Assembly (NCBI GenBank): GCA_903908265.1
Contig: CAIVRI010000080.1
Location: 62,001-126,000, forward strand
DNA: 64,000 bases
Reading direction: 5' to 3'
Source of the DNA: an uncultured Pseudomonadota bacterium
Lineage (GTDB): Bacteria > Pseudomonadota > Gammaproteobacteria > Steroidobacterales > Steroidobacteraceae
Below are positions 1 through 7,665 of the stretch, piece by piece. The translations under genes and the position numbers were made by a program. Position 1 is the first letter of the stretch. Each line of letters begins with the position of its first letter. The notes under the pieces are model-generated. The model saw only the letters and a list, made by a program, of their open reading frames with translations, had not been told where the DNA came from and searched no databases.

Positions 1-546
1 ACCGGCTCGGGCTCGTGGAATCAGAGCAAGCAGGTAACCTCACCGTTCTTGATCAACAACAACCCGGAAAGCGTCCACTTCGGCGAGCAGATCACCACAG
101 AACTGGGCCCGAATGGCAAGCCCTTGGCGATCGTCAACACCTTCGGCGCGGCTGGCGTACCGACGGCGTTCTCGCCTCCTCTGCAGTTCAACGTGCGCGC
201 ACGCTACGACTGGGAGATGGGTGACTACTCGGCGTTCTGGCAGTTGGGCATGAACCACGTGGGTCATTCGTTCAACAACTCGAACACCGACCCGTCGCTC
301 AATGGCGCGGCGAACGAGGCGGCTGGCATTCCAGTGACCACGACCACGTGGCGCTACGAGCAGCCGGCTTACTCGTCCTGGGATGGCGCGATCGGCGTGT
401 CGAAGGACACGTGGAGCGTGCAGCTCTTTGGTCAGAACCTGACCGATGAGAACAAGTCACAGTTCACGTCGTCGTCACAGTTTATCAAGGCGGAAGTGCC
501 GTTACGGCCGCGCGTCTTGGGCGTGAAGTTCGGCATGAAGTTCTGA
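1..546 (+). CDS. TonB-dependent receptor, C-terminal part (5' end outside window)
   Basis: The reading frame is open from the first base, so the gene begins upstream; about 181 residues are visible. They show the alternating strand-and-turn pattern of the outer-membrane beta barrel: YDWEMGDYSAFWQLGMNHV, then WSVQLFGQNLTDENK (the LFGxNLTD strand before the last hairpin), then a final strand ending VLGVKFGMKF. The terminal phenylalanine is the usual C-terminal signal for barrel assembly. The RPRVLGVKFGMKF ending is common in the large receptor family of oligotrophic Proteobacteria that import uncharacterised organic substrates. The plug and TonB box are not in the window, so the substrate cannot be guessed. 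A good terminator follows at 601-628, which separates this gene from the sulfotransferase downstream. Confidence 0.85.
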   Translation, partial: TGSGSWNQSKQVTSPFLINNNPESVHFGEQITTELGPNGKPLAIVNTFGAAGVPTAFSPPLQFNVRARYDWEMGDYSAFWQLGMNHVGHSFNNSNTDPSLNGAANEAAGIPVTTTTWRYEQPAYSSWDGAIGVSKDTWSVQLFGQNLTDENKSQFTSSSQFIKAEVPLRPRVLGVKFGMKF

Positions 547-561
547 TCGACGCTCTGTGGC

Positions 562-583
562 CCACCGCCCAACGGGGCGGTGG
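562..583 (+). other. Hairpin just after the TonB receptor gene
   Basis: CCACCGCCC at 562-570 and GGGCGGTGG at 575-583 are perfect complements around the loop AACG. There is no T run after it, so it is not a textbook terminator; it may protect the 3' end of the transcript or assist the stronger hairpin at 601-628. Confidence 0.6.
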
Positions 584-600
584 ATTACAGTAGACTTAAA

Positions 601-628
601 GGCGGGCAGCGATGCCCGCCTTTTTTTT
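601..628 (+). terminator. Rho-independent terminator of the TonB receptor gene
   Basis: GGCGGGC at 601-607 pairs with GCCCGCC at 614-620 around a 6-base loop and is followed directly by eight T residues (621-628). This is the clearest intrinsic terminator in the window. It also rules out an ATG at 612 as the start of the next gene, since that ATG lies in the loop. Confidence 0.93.
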
Positions 629-638
629 GGACCCGATT

Positions 639-2636
639 ATGGAACCCATCCCTAGCGTAGAACCCTCGCCCGTCGAAGCCGAGATCCAGCGCATTCGCGG
701 CCTCATGGAGCAGGGCCAGTTCGCGCCCGCCCTCGATGCGGCGCAGAAAGTCACCGCGCAACACCCCAAGAATCGGGATGCGCTGTATATGACGGCCGTC
801 TCCCAGCGCTACCTGCAACGCATCCCTGATGCGCTGGCAACTCTCGATCGCCTGCAGCAACTGCACCCCAGATTTAGTCGCCTGTACCAGGAACGGGGCC
901 ACTGCCACATTGGGCAGCGCAACGCGCCGCAGGCCATCGACGCCTTCGTCCGCGCCATCAACCTGAACCCGGCCCTACCGGCCACCTGGAGCGCACTGGA
1001 GATTCTGTACCGGATGCGCGGCGAAGCCGACAACGCACGCATGGCGTCCGAACACGTGGCCACGCTGGCGCGGTTGGCACCCGAGATCGTCAACGCCACG
1101 GGCTATTTTTCGGACGGGGACCTCATCGTCGCCGAACAAATCGTCCGCCAATACCTCATGGCCCACGTGGACGATGTCGAGGGCATGCGCCTGCTGGCCC
1201 GTATAGGCCTTGAATTAGATGTACTCGACGACGGCGAGATGTTGTTGGAAGCCGTACTCGAACTGGCGCCGAACTATGCGGCCGCCCGATACGACTACGC
1301 CCGCGTGCTCTTGCGCCGGCACAAGCACGAAGCGGCGGTCACGCAGTTGGAATTGCTGCTGCGGGATGATCCGACCAATCGCTTTTACCGAACCACGTAT
1401 GCGACGACCTTAGTCGGACTGGGCCTGCACGAGCGCGCGCTCGGGCTCTACCGGGAACTGCTGACCGATTCGCCGCAGACCGCCGATCTGCATCTGTCGA
1501 TTGCGCATACGCTGAAAACCCTCGGCCAGACGCCAGAAGCGATCGAATCCTATAAGTCTGCCGCGGTCGCACGGCCGGACTTCGGCGACGCCTATTGGAG
1601 TCTCGCTAACCTCAAGACCTACGCGTTCGATGAGGCGCAGATTGCGACGATGCGCAGCGCCGAGGCGGCCGAATCGACGCAAGCCGATGATCGTTATCAC
1701 TTGTGCTTTGCACTCGGCAAGGCCCTGGAAGACCGCAGCGCATACGGCGAATCGTTCGCGTACTACGCCCGCGGCAACGCGCTTAAAAAGGTTGAAAGCA
1801 ACTATCGGGTTGCGGTCGTTGGCCGCAACACGCGCGACCAGATCCGGGTGTGCACGCCCGCCCTGTTCGAACGCTTCGCAGGCGCTGGCAACCCCGCCAA
1901 AGACCCGATATTCATCGTCGGTCTACCGCGCTCGGGCTCCACCCTACTCGAACAGATCCTCGCCTCGCATTCGATGGTCGAGGGCACCCATGAACTCACC
2001 GAGGTGCAGCGTGCGGTGCTAGAACTCTCCGGGCGCGAGATGACAGATGAGGAGTCGCGCTACCCGGCGATTTTGCCGGATCTGTCGCCAGCCGACTTGC
2101 GCCGCCTCGGTGACCAATACCTCGCCGACAGCCAAGCTTACCGCTCCGGCAAACCGATCTTCATCGACAAGATGCCGAACAACTTCCGGCATATCGGCCT
2201 CATTCACTTGATGCTGCCGAACGCGAAAATCATTGATGCGCGGCGCGAGCCAATGGCCTGCTGTTTCAGCAACTTCAAACAGCTGTTTGCCTCAGGTCAG
2301 GAGTTCACTTACAGCCTCGAGGACATTGCGTTCTACTACCGCACGTACGTCGAACTCATGGACCACTGGGACCGCGTACTGCCCGGGCGGGTACTGCGCA
2401 TCCAACACGAGGACGTTGTCGCGAATCTCGAAGACAATGTGCGTCGCCTGCTCGATTACTGTGAATTGCCCTTCGAACAGTCCTGCCTGGAGTTCCACAA
2501 GACCCAGCGCAGCATTCGCACGGCCAGTTCCGAGCAAGTGCGTCGCCCGATTTTCCGCGACAGCCTGGAGCAGTGGCGGCATTTCGAGCCGTGGCTTGAA
2601 CCCCTCAAAACCGCGCTCGGAGACGTCCTGCCATGA
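639..2636 (+). CDS. TPR-repeat sulfotransferase family protein
   Basis: A 665-residue protein. The first ~370 residues are tetratricopeptide repeats, with repeated LDxAxxLxPxxxxAxYxxA-type helices (for example ALATLDRLQQLHPRFSRLY, AIDAFVRAINLNPALPATW). The second part is a sulfotransferase domain: IFIVGLPRSGSTLLEQILAS is the 5'-phosphosulfate (PAPS) binding loop, and IFIDKMPNNFRHIGLI plus AKIIDARREPMACCFSNF match the later PAPS-binding strand and the RxP motif. Such proteins transfer sulfate to proteins, sugars or small molecules; the acceptor is unknown. I start at ATG 639 because the earlier ATG at 612 sits in a terminator. The stop overlaps the start of the MttB-family gene by four bases (ATGA), so the two are translationally coupled, an unexpected pairing. 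Confidence 0.88.
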   Translation: MEPIPSVEPSPVEAEIQRIRGLMEQGQFAPALDAAQKVTAQHPKNRDALYMTAVSQRYLQRIPDALATLDRLQQLHPRFSRLYQERGHCHIGQRNAPQAIDAFVRAINLNPALPATWSALEILYRMRGEADNARMASEHVATLARLAPEIVNATGYFSDGDLIVAEQIVRQYLMAHVDDVEGMRLLARIGLELDVLDDGEMLLEAVLELAPNYAAARYDYARVLLRRHKHEAAVTQLELLLRDDPTNRFYRTTYATTLVGLGLHERALGLYRELLTDSPQTADLHLSIAHTLKTLGQTPEAIESYKSAAVARPDFGDAYWSLANLKTYAFDEAQIATMRSAEAAESTQADDRYHLCFALGKALEDRSAYGESFAYYARGNALKKVESNYRVAVVGRNTRDQIRVCTPALFERFAGAGNPAKDPIFIVGLPRSGSTLLEQILASHSMVEGTHELTEVQRAVLELSGREMTDEESRYPAILPDLSPADLRRLGDQYLADSQAYRSGKPIFIDKMPNNFRHIGLIHLMLPNAKIIDARREPMACCFSNFKQLFASGQEFTYSLEDIAFYYRTYVELMDHWDRVLPGRVLRIQHEDVVANLEDNVRRLLDYCELPFEQSCLEFHKTQRSIRTASSEQVRRPIFRDSLEQWRHFEPWLEPLKTALGDVLP

Positions 2637-4159
2637 CCGAACGGCGCCCCGGACCGCGGCGCCGTGACCAAGCACGGGTCAGAGACCTCGGCGCGCACGA
2701 GCCGCTGGCGGCGCTACGCCCGCCAGGCCCACCGTTGGAGTTGCTGTCTGGCGAGCAAGTGGAGCGCATTCTCCACACCGCATTGCGCGTGTTGCAGGAT
2801 CTAGGCTTGGAGATCCGCAGTGCCGCCGCCCGCGCGATTTATGCGCAAGCGGGGGCCCTCGTGGATCACGAGACGGGCATGGTCCGGCTCGGTGCAGATC
2901 TGGTGACGGCCGCGCTCGCACGAGCGCCCTCGTCCTTTACCCTCCATGCGCGCAACGCCGCGCGAGATCTAATCGTCGGTGGTAATGCGGTCAACTTCGG
3001 ACCCGTACACGGCGCACCCAATATCCGTGACGAGCGGGATGGCCGGCGCTACGGCGATCTCGAGGCCTTCCGTAACGTGCTCAAGCTCACGCACGCCCTC
3101 GGTGTCACCCAGTGGCAAGGCGGCATGGTGGTGGAGCCCACCGATGTGCCGGTGGCGACCCGTCATCTGGAGGCCTATCGCGCCCATATCGAATGCTCGG
3201 ACCTGGTCTGGGCCGCCCGCGGGATGGGCGGTGCACAGGCGCGCGATGCCATCGCCCTCTCCGCAATTGAACACCAGTGCAGCGTCGAGGCACTCGCCAC
3301 CCGGCCGACGCTCATGACCATCACCAACGTCAACTCGCCGCGCTTAGTCGACGAAGAGATCCTCGATAACATCTGTGTGATGGCCGCCCATGGCCAATGC
3401 GTCGTGATCACGCCCTTCACGCTGATGGGCGCCATGGCGCCGGTCACGCTGGCCGGGGCACTAGCCCAGCAAACGGCCGAAGCGCTCGCCATTGTGGTGT
3501 TGTGTCAGCTCGTGCGCCCTGGTGCACCCTGTGTGTTGGGCGGATTCACCTCAAACGTCGACCTCAAATCAGGCTCACCGGCCTTTGGCACACCCGAGTA
3601 CGTGCAAGGGGTGATCGCGAGCGCTCAGATCGGTCGTCGTCTAGGCCTGCCGGTGCGCACCAGCGCCGTCAATGCCTCACCCTGCGTGGATGCCCAGTCG
3701 ACCTATGAGACGGGCTTTGCCCTGCAAGCGGCCATCCTGTCGCACAGCCACTTGGTGAGCCACGCCACTGGGTGGCTGGAGGGCGGCTTGGCCGCCAGCT
3801 ACGAGAAAATAATTGTGGATGCCGAATTGATCCGGCATTGGGCGGGCATTCTGCGCCCGGTCGAATTTTCTGATGAAGACCTCGGCTTTGAAGCCATTCG
3901 CGCGGTCCCACCCGGCGGCCACCATTTTGGCACCGCCCATACCCTCGCCCGCTACCAAAACGCGTTCTATCGTCCCCGACTGTCGGACTGGTCTAGCTAC
4001 GAGGCCTGGACCGAGGCTGGTTCGCAAAATGCCACCACCCGGGCAACCGGCTTATGGCAACGGGTGCTCAGCGAGTACGTGGCCCCGGCGCTCGACCCCG
4101 GCGTGCGCGACGCCATGGATGCCTATGTGACGCGTCGCCGTGCGGAGTTGGCGCCCTGA
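2633..4159 (+). CDS. Non-pyrrolysine MttB-family (trimethylamine/glycine betaine) methyltransferase
   Basis: A 508-residue member of the MttB superfamily. The whole frame has no in-frame TAG, so it lacks the pyrrolysine of true trimethylamine methyltransferase. Family landmarks visible are TLMTITNVNSPRLVDEEIL, the ITPFTLMGAMAPVTLAGAL barrel segment, GGFTSNVDLKSGSPAFGTPE and ATGWLEGGLAASYEKIIVD. Known non-Pyl members such as MtgB demethylate glycine betaine onto a corrinoid protein. Here the neighbours are a binding protein, an osmolyte transporter, sarcosine oxidase and a DMGDH-like enzyme, which fits a role in betaine demethylation. No corrinoid-binding partner or its reactivase is seen in the window. 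A paralogue lies at 54195-55742. The N-terminus is basic (RRPGPRRR). The gene overlaps the sulfotransferase stop by four bases. Confidence 0.85.
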   Translation: MTERRPGPRRRDQARVRDLGAHEPLAALRPPGPPLELLSGEQVERILHTALRVLQDLGLEIRSAAARAIYAQAGALVDHETGMVRLGADLVTAALARAPSSFTLHARNAARDLIVGGNAVNFGPVHGAPNIRDERDGRRYGDLEAFRNVLKLTHALGVTQWQGGMVVEPTDVPVATRHLEAYRAHIECSDLVWAARGMGGAQARDAIALSAIEHQCSVEALATRPTLMTITNVNSPRLVDEEILDNICVMAAHGQCVVITPFTLMGAMAPVTLAGALAQQTAEALAIVVLCQLVRPGAPCVLGGFTSNVDLKSGSPAFGTPEYVQGVIASAQIGRRLGLPVRTSAVNASPCVDAQSTYETGFALQAAILSHSHLVSHATGWLEGGLAASYEKIIVDAELIRHWAGILRPVEFSDEDLGFEAIRAVPPGGHHFGTAHTLARYQNAFYRPRLSDWSSYEAWTEAGSQNATTRATGLWQRVLSEYVAPALDPGVRDAMDAYVTRRRAELAP

Positions 4160-4182
4160 CGCCGTGCATCGCCAATGCGCGT

Positions 4183-4971
4183 ATGTACGCGGTCACCGCC
4201 TCGGTCGAAGCGGTTTGGCAACAACTGCTGACGCACATTGCCGCCGATGCGGCGGTTGACCTCACGTATATGCCCTACCCCGCACCCCAACCGCTCGAAG
4301 CCCTCTGGCAGCGGGCAGATCTCGGCTGTGTGCTGATGTGCGGTTACCCGATCGCCCTGCGACTGGCGCCCGTCATTCCCATCGCCGCCCCCATCCCGGC
4401 GATGGCCTGGGCCGGCGGCCGCGCGGTCTACCGCAGCGATCTGATCGTGCGCGCTGATGCGCCGTTTCGCACCCTGGAAGAGACCTTCGGGCACCGCGCG
4501 GCTTGGACTGTGCAGCACTCGCACTCTGGATTTAATGCCTTTCGGCATCACCTGCTGCGCTATCGCAGTGCCACGCGCCCTCAGCTGTACCGCGCGATGG
4601 TGCCCGACCAGATCACGGCCCGCGCGATCCTCGATGGGGTACGGGAAGGTCGTTTTGACGTCGGTCCCTTGGATGCATACTGGCATTGGCTGATTGCGCG
4701 CCATGCGCCAAACATCACCGCGGGGATTCGCGTACTCGAGTCGACGGACCTGGCGCCGATGCCCGCATTTGTGGCCGGCGCGGCCATGCCAGCGGATGCC
4801 ATTATGCGATTAAAAGCCGCCTTTGCCGGCGCCGCCGCACAACCGTGGTTTGTCAACTGCAAAGACGCGCTCGGACTGACGGGCTTTGCCTCGGTCGACC
4901 AGCAGGACTTCGCGCTCACCCTAGAGCGTGATCGCGCAGCGCACGACGCCGGTTATCGGTTGCCCGCCTAA
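4183..4971 (+). CDS. PhnD-like (phosphate/phosphonate-type) substrate-binding protein lacking a signal peptide
   Basis: About 262 residues with the fold pattern of PhnD-type ABC binding proteins: DLGCVLMCGYPIALRL, then YRSDLIVRADAPFRTLEE and GHRAAWTVQHSHSGFNAFRH (hinge and ligand loop), then GRFDVGPLDAYWHWLI and the C-terminal ALGLTGFASVD. The visible N-terminus, MYAVTASVEAVWQQLL, has no hydrophobic signal, so export is doubtful. The start is uncertain: ATG 4183 is conventional, but family members often begin IANxRMY, which would place the start at a CTG at 4156 overlapping the MttB stop. It sits between a demethylase and an osmolyte transporter, so it may bind a methylated amine, perhaps as a cytoplasmic sensor or carrier. 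That role is inference. Confidence 0.75.
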   Translation: MYAVTASVEAVWQQLLTHIAADAAVDLTYMPYPAPQPLEALWQRADLGCVLMCGYPIALRLAPVIPIAAPIPAMAWAGGRAVYRSDLIVRADAPFRTLEETFGHRAAWTVQHSHSGFNAFRHHLLRYRSATRPQLYRAMVPDQITARAILDGVREGRFDVGPLDAYWHWLIARHAPNITAGIRVLESTDLAPMPAFVAGAAMPADAIMRLKAAFAGAAAQPWFVNCKDALGLTGFASVDQQDFALTLERDRAAHDAGYRLPA

Positions 4972-5915
4972 ATCTGCGCGCGCGGCACGCGACCGGTGGG
5001 ATGCACCGCCACATCATGCGGCTTGAACAAGTAGCGTCGGGCCACATCAAAATAAGTACGATAGAGCAAGCCATTGTTGAGCTGGAGCAACTCGCTACGG
5101 CGCTGCCGATAGCGTCGGTTGTACGCATACCAAGGCATCAGCGGCTCGTCGTGATGCAACACGTGCAAATTATTAAAGAGAAACAGCGGCCCGAAGAACC
5201 AGCTGCCTTCGACAATCGCAATCCGCTCATGCACCGTGTTATGCGCCCGATGCTCCGCAAACGAGCGCACCGAACCCAAGCCCTTGCTCGGCACCACCAC
5301 GGCGACTAGATAAATCCAGAACGGCATCTGACAGACGCTCGTGACCCAGTAAGCCACGAGCACGCAGCCGATCAGGTGTTTGCACCAGGCCACCCGGGCG
5401 CCTGGTTCATCGTGGACCACCGCTCGCCACTCACCCGCCCAGTACATAAGCATGTGCATCGGCGCACCGATCGTCACACGACCCAAGAGCGTCTGATCGA
5501 TACGCCACAGCAGCTTCATTGGCGCGGACATGGACGCCCAGCGCGCTGCGGTCAGGTAGTAAGACTCCGGATCATCCACCGGATCGGTCAAGCGCTCGTT
5601 GTGATGATGCTTGAGATGCAGGCGCTTGTAGCGCGCATAAGGAATCCAAATTGAGAGCGGCACGCTGCCCAAAAAATCATTGAGCCGGCGCCAGCGGGTG
5701 GGATGACCGTGCAACACCTCATGCTGCAAGGAACCGTGCCAGGTCACCCACACCGCCAAGAGCGGCAATACCACCCCCATTGGCCAATGCCCCCATGCGC
5801 TCGTCAGCAGCAGCCAACCACCGTAAATACCAACGGCGAGCAGTACGGTCGGCCACTCCACGGCCGGCGCGCCGGCGTGTCGCGTGGGTTCTATGATGAA
5901 CAATCGGGCAAACAT
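4968..5915 (-). CDS. Membrane fatty-acid-desaturase-superfamily diiron enzyme
   Basis: A 315-residue integral membrane protein with the histidine boxes of the desaturase/hydroxylase superfamily: HEVLHGH near residue 65, HLKHHH near residue 100 and HVLHHDE near residue 252, plus an extra SFAEHRAHN motif before the last box. Hydrophobic segments are visible at about residues 22-60 and 180-210. The family places a diiron centre on the cytosolic face and uses O2 for desaturation, hydroxylation or related oxidation. A lipid substrate is possible, but the position is notable: it is convergent with the PhnD-like gene (ends overlap by four bases) and follows the osmoprotectant transporter by about 80 bases on the same strand. 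Oxidation of a methylated amine is therefore a speculative alternative. Confidence 0.82.
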   Translation of the reverse strand: MFARLFIIEPTRHAGAPAVEWPTVLLAVGIYGGWLLLTSAWGHWPMGVVLPLLAVWVTWHGSLQHEVLHGHPTRWRRLNDFLGSVPLSIWIPYARYKRLHLKHHHNERLTDPVDDPESYYLTAARWASMSAPMKLLWRIDQTLLGRVTIGAPMHMLMYWAGEWRAVVHDEPGARVAWCKHLIGCVLVAYWVTSVCQMPFWIYLVAVVVPSKGLGSVRSFAEHRAHNTVHERIAIVEGSWFFGPLFLFNNLHVLHHDEPLMPWYAYNRRYRQRRSELLQLNNGLLYRTYFDVARRYLFKPHDVAVHPTGRVPRAQI

Positions 5916-5983
5916 CAGCCTGTCTTCGATCCGGTTTGGGGCAGCAGTGTCAGTCTAGCCGAATCCTTAACGGGACCGACAGG

Positions 5984-6004
5984 GGGAACTGAGACTCAGT
6001 TCCC
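5984..6004. repeat. Perfect 10-base inverted repeat after yehW-like gene
   Basis: GGGAACTGAG at 5984-5993 and CTCAGTTCCC at 5995-6004 are perfect inverted copies around a single base. The repeat overlaps the stop codon of the permease gene and lies ahead of the desaturase gene. It could fold as a hairpin that reduces read-through, but no T run follows on the minus strand, so it is not called a terminator. Confidence 0.6.
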
Positions 6005-6730
6005 ATCCGCCGCCCTCGCGCGCAGCACCACACCGGCGGCATCGTGCAACAGCACCGCCATGAGTCCCGTGACCAAGCCGCCTTGCAGCACGAACGCGGC
6101 GTTGTCTGACAAGAGTCCGGCGATGATCACTTCACCCAGACCCTTGGAGGCGACCGTCGAGCCCAACGTGGCCGTACCTACACTGATGACCAATGTTTGG
6201 CGAATGCCCTCCACCAGATGCGGCCGGGCGAGCGGCAACTCCACCGACCAGAGGCGTCGCCAGCCAGCAAAGCCCATCCCATCGGCCGCCTCCAGCACTG
6301 TCGCGGAAATATGGCCAAGCCCGGTCAGCGCATTTTCGAAGATCGGCAGCAACCCGTAAGCGACCAGCGCGATCAAGGTCGGCGTCGCCCCAAAGCCCAC
6401 CAGCGGGACCGCGATGGCCAGCACCGCCACCGGCGGAAACGTCTGGCCAATGCTGACCAGTGAGCGTGACATCGGCAAAAACGCGCGCCCGGGACCGCGT
6501 GTCACGACGACCGCCAGCGTGATAGCGACCACTGCACTCAACGCCGTCGCCACCAGCACGATCGCCAAGTGCGCGAGCGCCAGTGACCACAGGTCGCCTT
6601 GGTCGTAAATAGCCGGCGCCCCGTCATGGGTGAGGGGCGCCAACCACCGCGCAAACGTCGTCGGATGCAGCAGGAACCCAACCAGCAACCCCCAGCCGAG
6701 CACGCGTCCGAGAAGGGCGCCCAGTCTCAT
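5996..6730 (-). CDS. yehW: Osmoprotectant ABC transporter permease (YehW/OpuB type)
   Basis: A 244-residue inner-membrane permease. It begins MRLGALLGRVLGWGLLVGFL and carries the binding-protein-dependent transport segment VLEAADGMGFAGWRRLWSVE (EAA loop, about residue 155), which docks on the ATPase. It has roughly five to six hydrophobic segments. The ATG at 6730 is chosen because it overlaps the ATPase stop by four bases, as at the other junctions in this operon; a longer upstream frame would run into the ATPase gene. With the ATPase, the larger permease and the OsmF-like binding protein it forms a complete YehZYXW-type importer for glycine betaine, choline or a similar compound. Confidence 0.88.
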   Translation of the reverse strand: MRLGALLGRVLGWGLLVGFLLHPTTFARWLAPLTHDGAPAIYDQGDLWSLALAHLAIVLVATALSAVVAITLAVVVTRGPGRAFLPMSRSLVSIGQTFPPVAVLAIAVPLVGFGATPTLIALVAYGLLPIFENALTGLGHISATVLEAADGMGFAGWRRLWSVELPLARPHLVEGIRQTLVISVGTATLGSTVASKGLGEVIIAGLLSDNAAFVLQGGLVTGLMAVLLHDAAGVVLRARAADGN

Positions 6731-7665
6731 CGGTGCGCCGCGCCCCGTGCCAGAATCGCGGCCAAACGCACATGACCCAAGGACTGCCCTTGTGCATCGA
6801 TGACGTTGCCTGCCGCAGCGCCCGCCCAAATCAACACCGACAGCGCGTCCCGCAAACGCAGCGTAACGGGGAGATCCGGCCCCTCAGCACGGCCCGGCTC
6901 CAGCAGTGCCGTGAGGCCCTCCAGCGACAGGAGTCGCAAGGCCCGATCCGTAGTACCCGTCAGCGCCGCCACCTCTGGATGGGCCGGCGCGCACAGTAAC
7001 TGGGCTGGGGTGTCGTACTGCAACAAGCGGCCCGCATCGAGCACCGCGATCCGATCCGCCAGATGAAAGGCCTCATCCATGTCGTGGGTCACCATCAAGA
7101 TCGTGGTACCCAAACGGCGCTGGATCGCGCGCAAGTCCTCTTGGGCTTTGGCGCGGATGATCGGATCGAGCGCACCAAAGGGCTCATCCATGAGCAGCAC
7201 GGAGGGGCCAGCGGCCAGCGCGCGAGCCACCCCGACGCGCTGCTGCTGACCGCCGGAGAGCGAAGACGGTAGACGATGCGCATGCACCGCCGGATCCAAA
7301 TCGAACAGGTGCAGCAACTCCTGCACCCGCGCGGCGATGCGCTCGACCGGCCAGCCGAGCAACTGCGGCACCGTGGCGATGTTCTCGGCCACAGAACGAT
7401 GCGGGAACAACCCATGACCCTGAATCACGTAGCCAATGCGCCGACGCAAGGCGTGCGCCGGCTCCACCGTCGTCAACTGGCCATCGATGCGCACAGACCC
7501 AGCCGACGGCTCAATCAGGCGATTGATCATGCGCAACAGCGTGGACTTGCCAGAGCCCGACCGCCCAACAATGGCCGTGATCGATCCGCTCGGCACTGTC
7601 AGGCTGACCTGATCGACCACGGTCACGGCGCCATAGCGCTTGGTCAAGCCCTCGATCTGGATCAT
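6727..7665 (-). CDS. yehX: Osmoprotectant ABC transporter ATP-binding protein (YehX/OpuBA type)
   Basis: A 312-residue ABC ATPase: Walker A GRSGSGKST near residue 36, signature LSGGQQQRVGVARALA near residue 135, Walker B LLMDEPFGALDP near residue 157, and the H-loop histidine in TILMVTHDMDEAFHLADRI. The C-terminal ~70 residues are beyond the ATPase core and may be a short regulatory extension. The start is ATG 7665, overlapping the permease upstream by four bases; a much longer open frame upstream is an artefact of overlap with that gene. It powers import together with the two flanking permeases. Confidence 0.92.
   Translation of the reverse strand: MIQIEGLTKRYGAVTVVDQVSLTVPSGSITAIVGRSGSGKSTLLRMINRLIEPSAGSVRIDGQLTTVEPAHALRRRIGYVIQGHGLFPHRSVAENIATVPQLLGWPVERIAARVQELLHLFDLDPAVHAHRLPSSLSGGQQQRVGVARALAAGPSVLLMDEPFGALDPIIRAKAQEDLRAIQRRLGTTILMVTHDMDEAFHLADRIAVLDAGRLLQYDTPAQLLCAPAHPEVAALTGTTDRALRLLSLEGLTALLEPGRAEGPDLPVTLRLRDALSVLIWAGAAAGNVIDAQGQSLGHVRLAAILARGAAHR

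Noticed and set aside
612..638. Start of the TPR-sulfotransferase at ATG 612
   Set aside because: The ATG lies in the loop of the terminator at 601-628 and the added residues (MPAFFLDPI) have no family support; ATG 639 is used.
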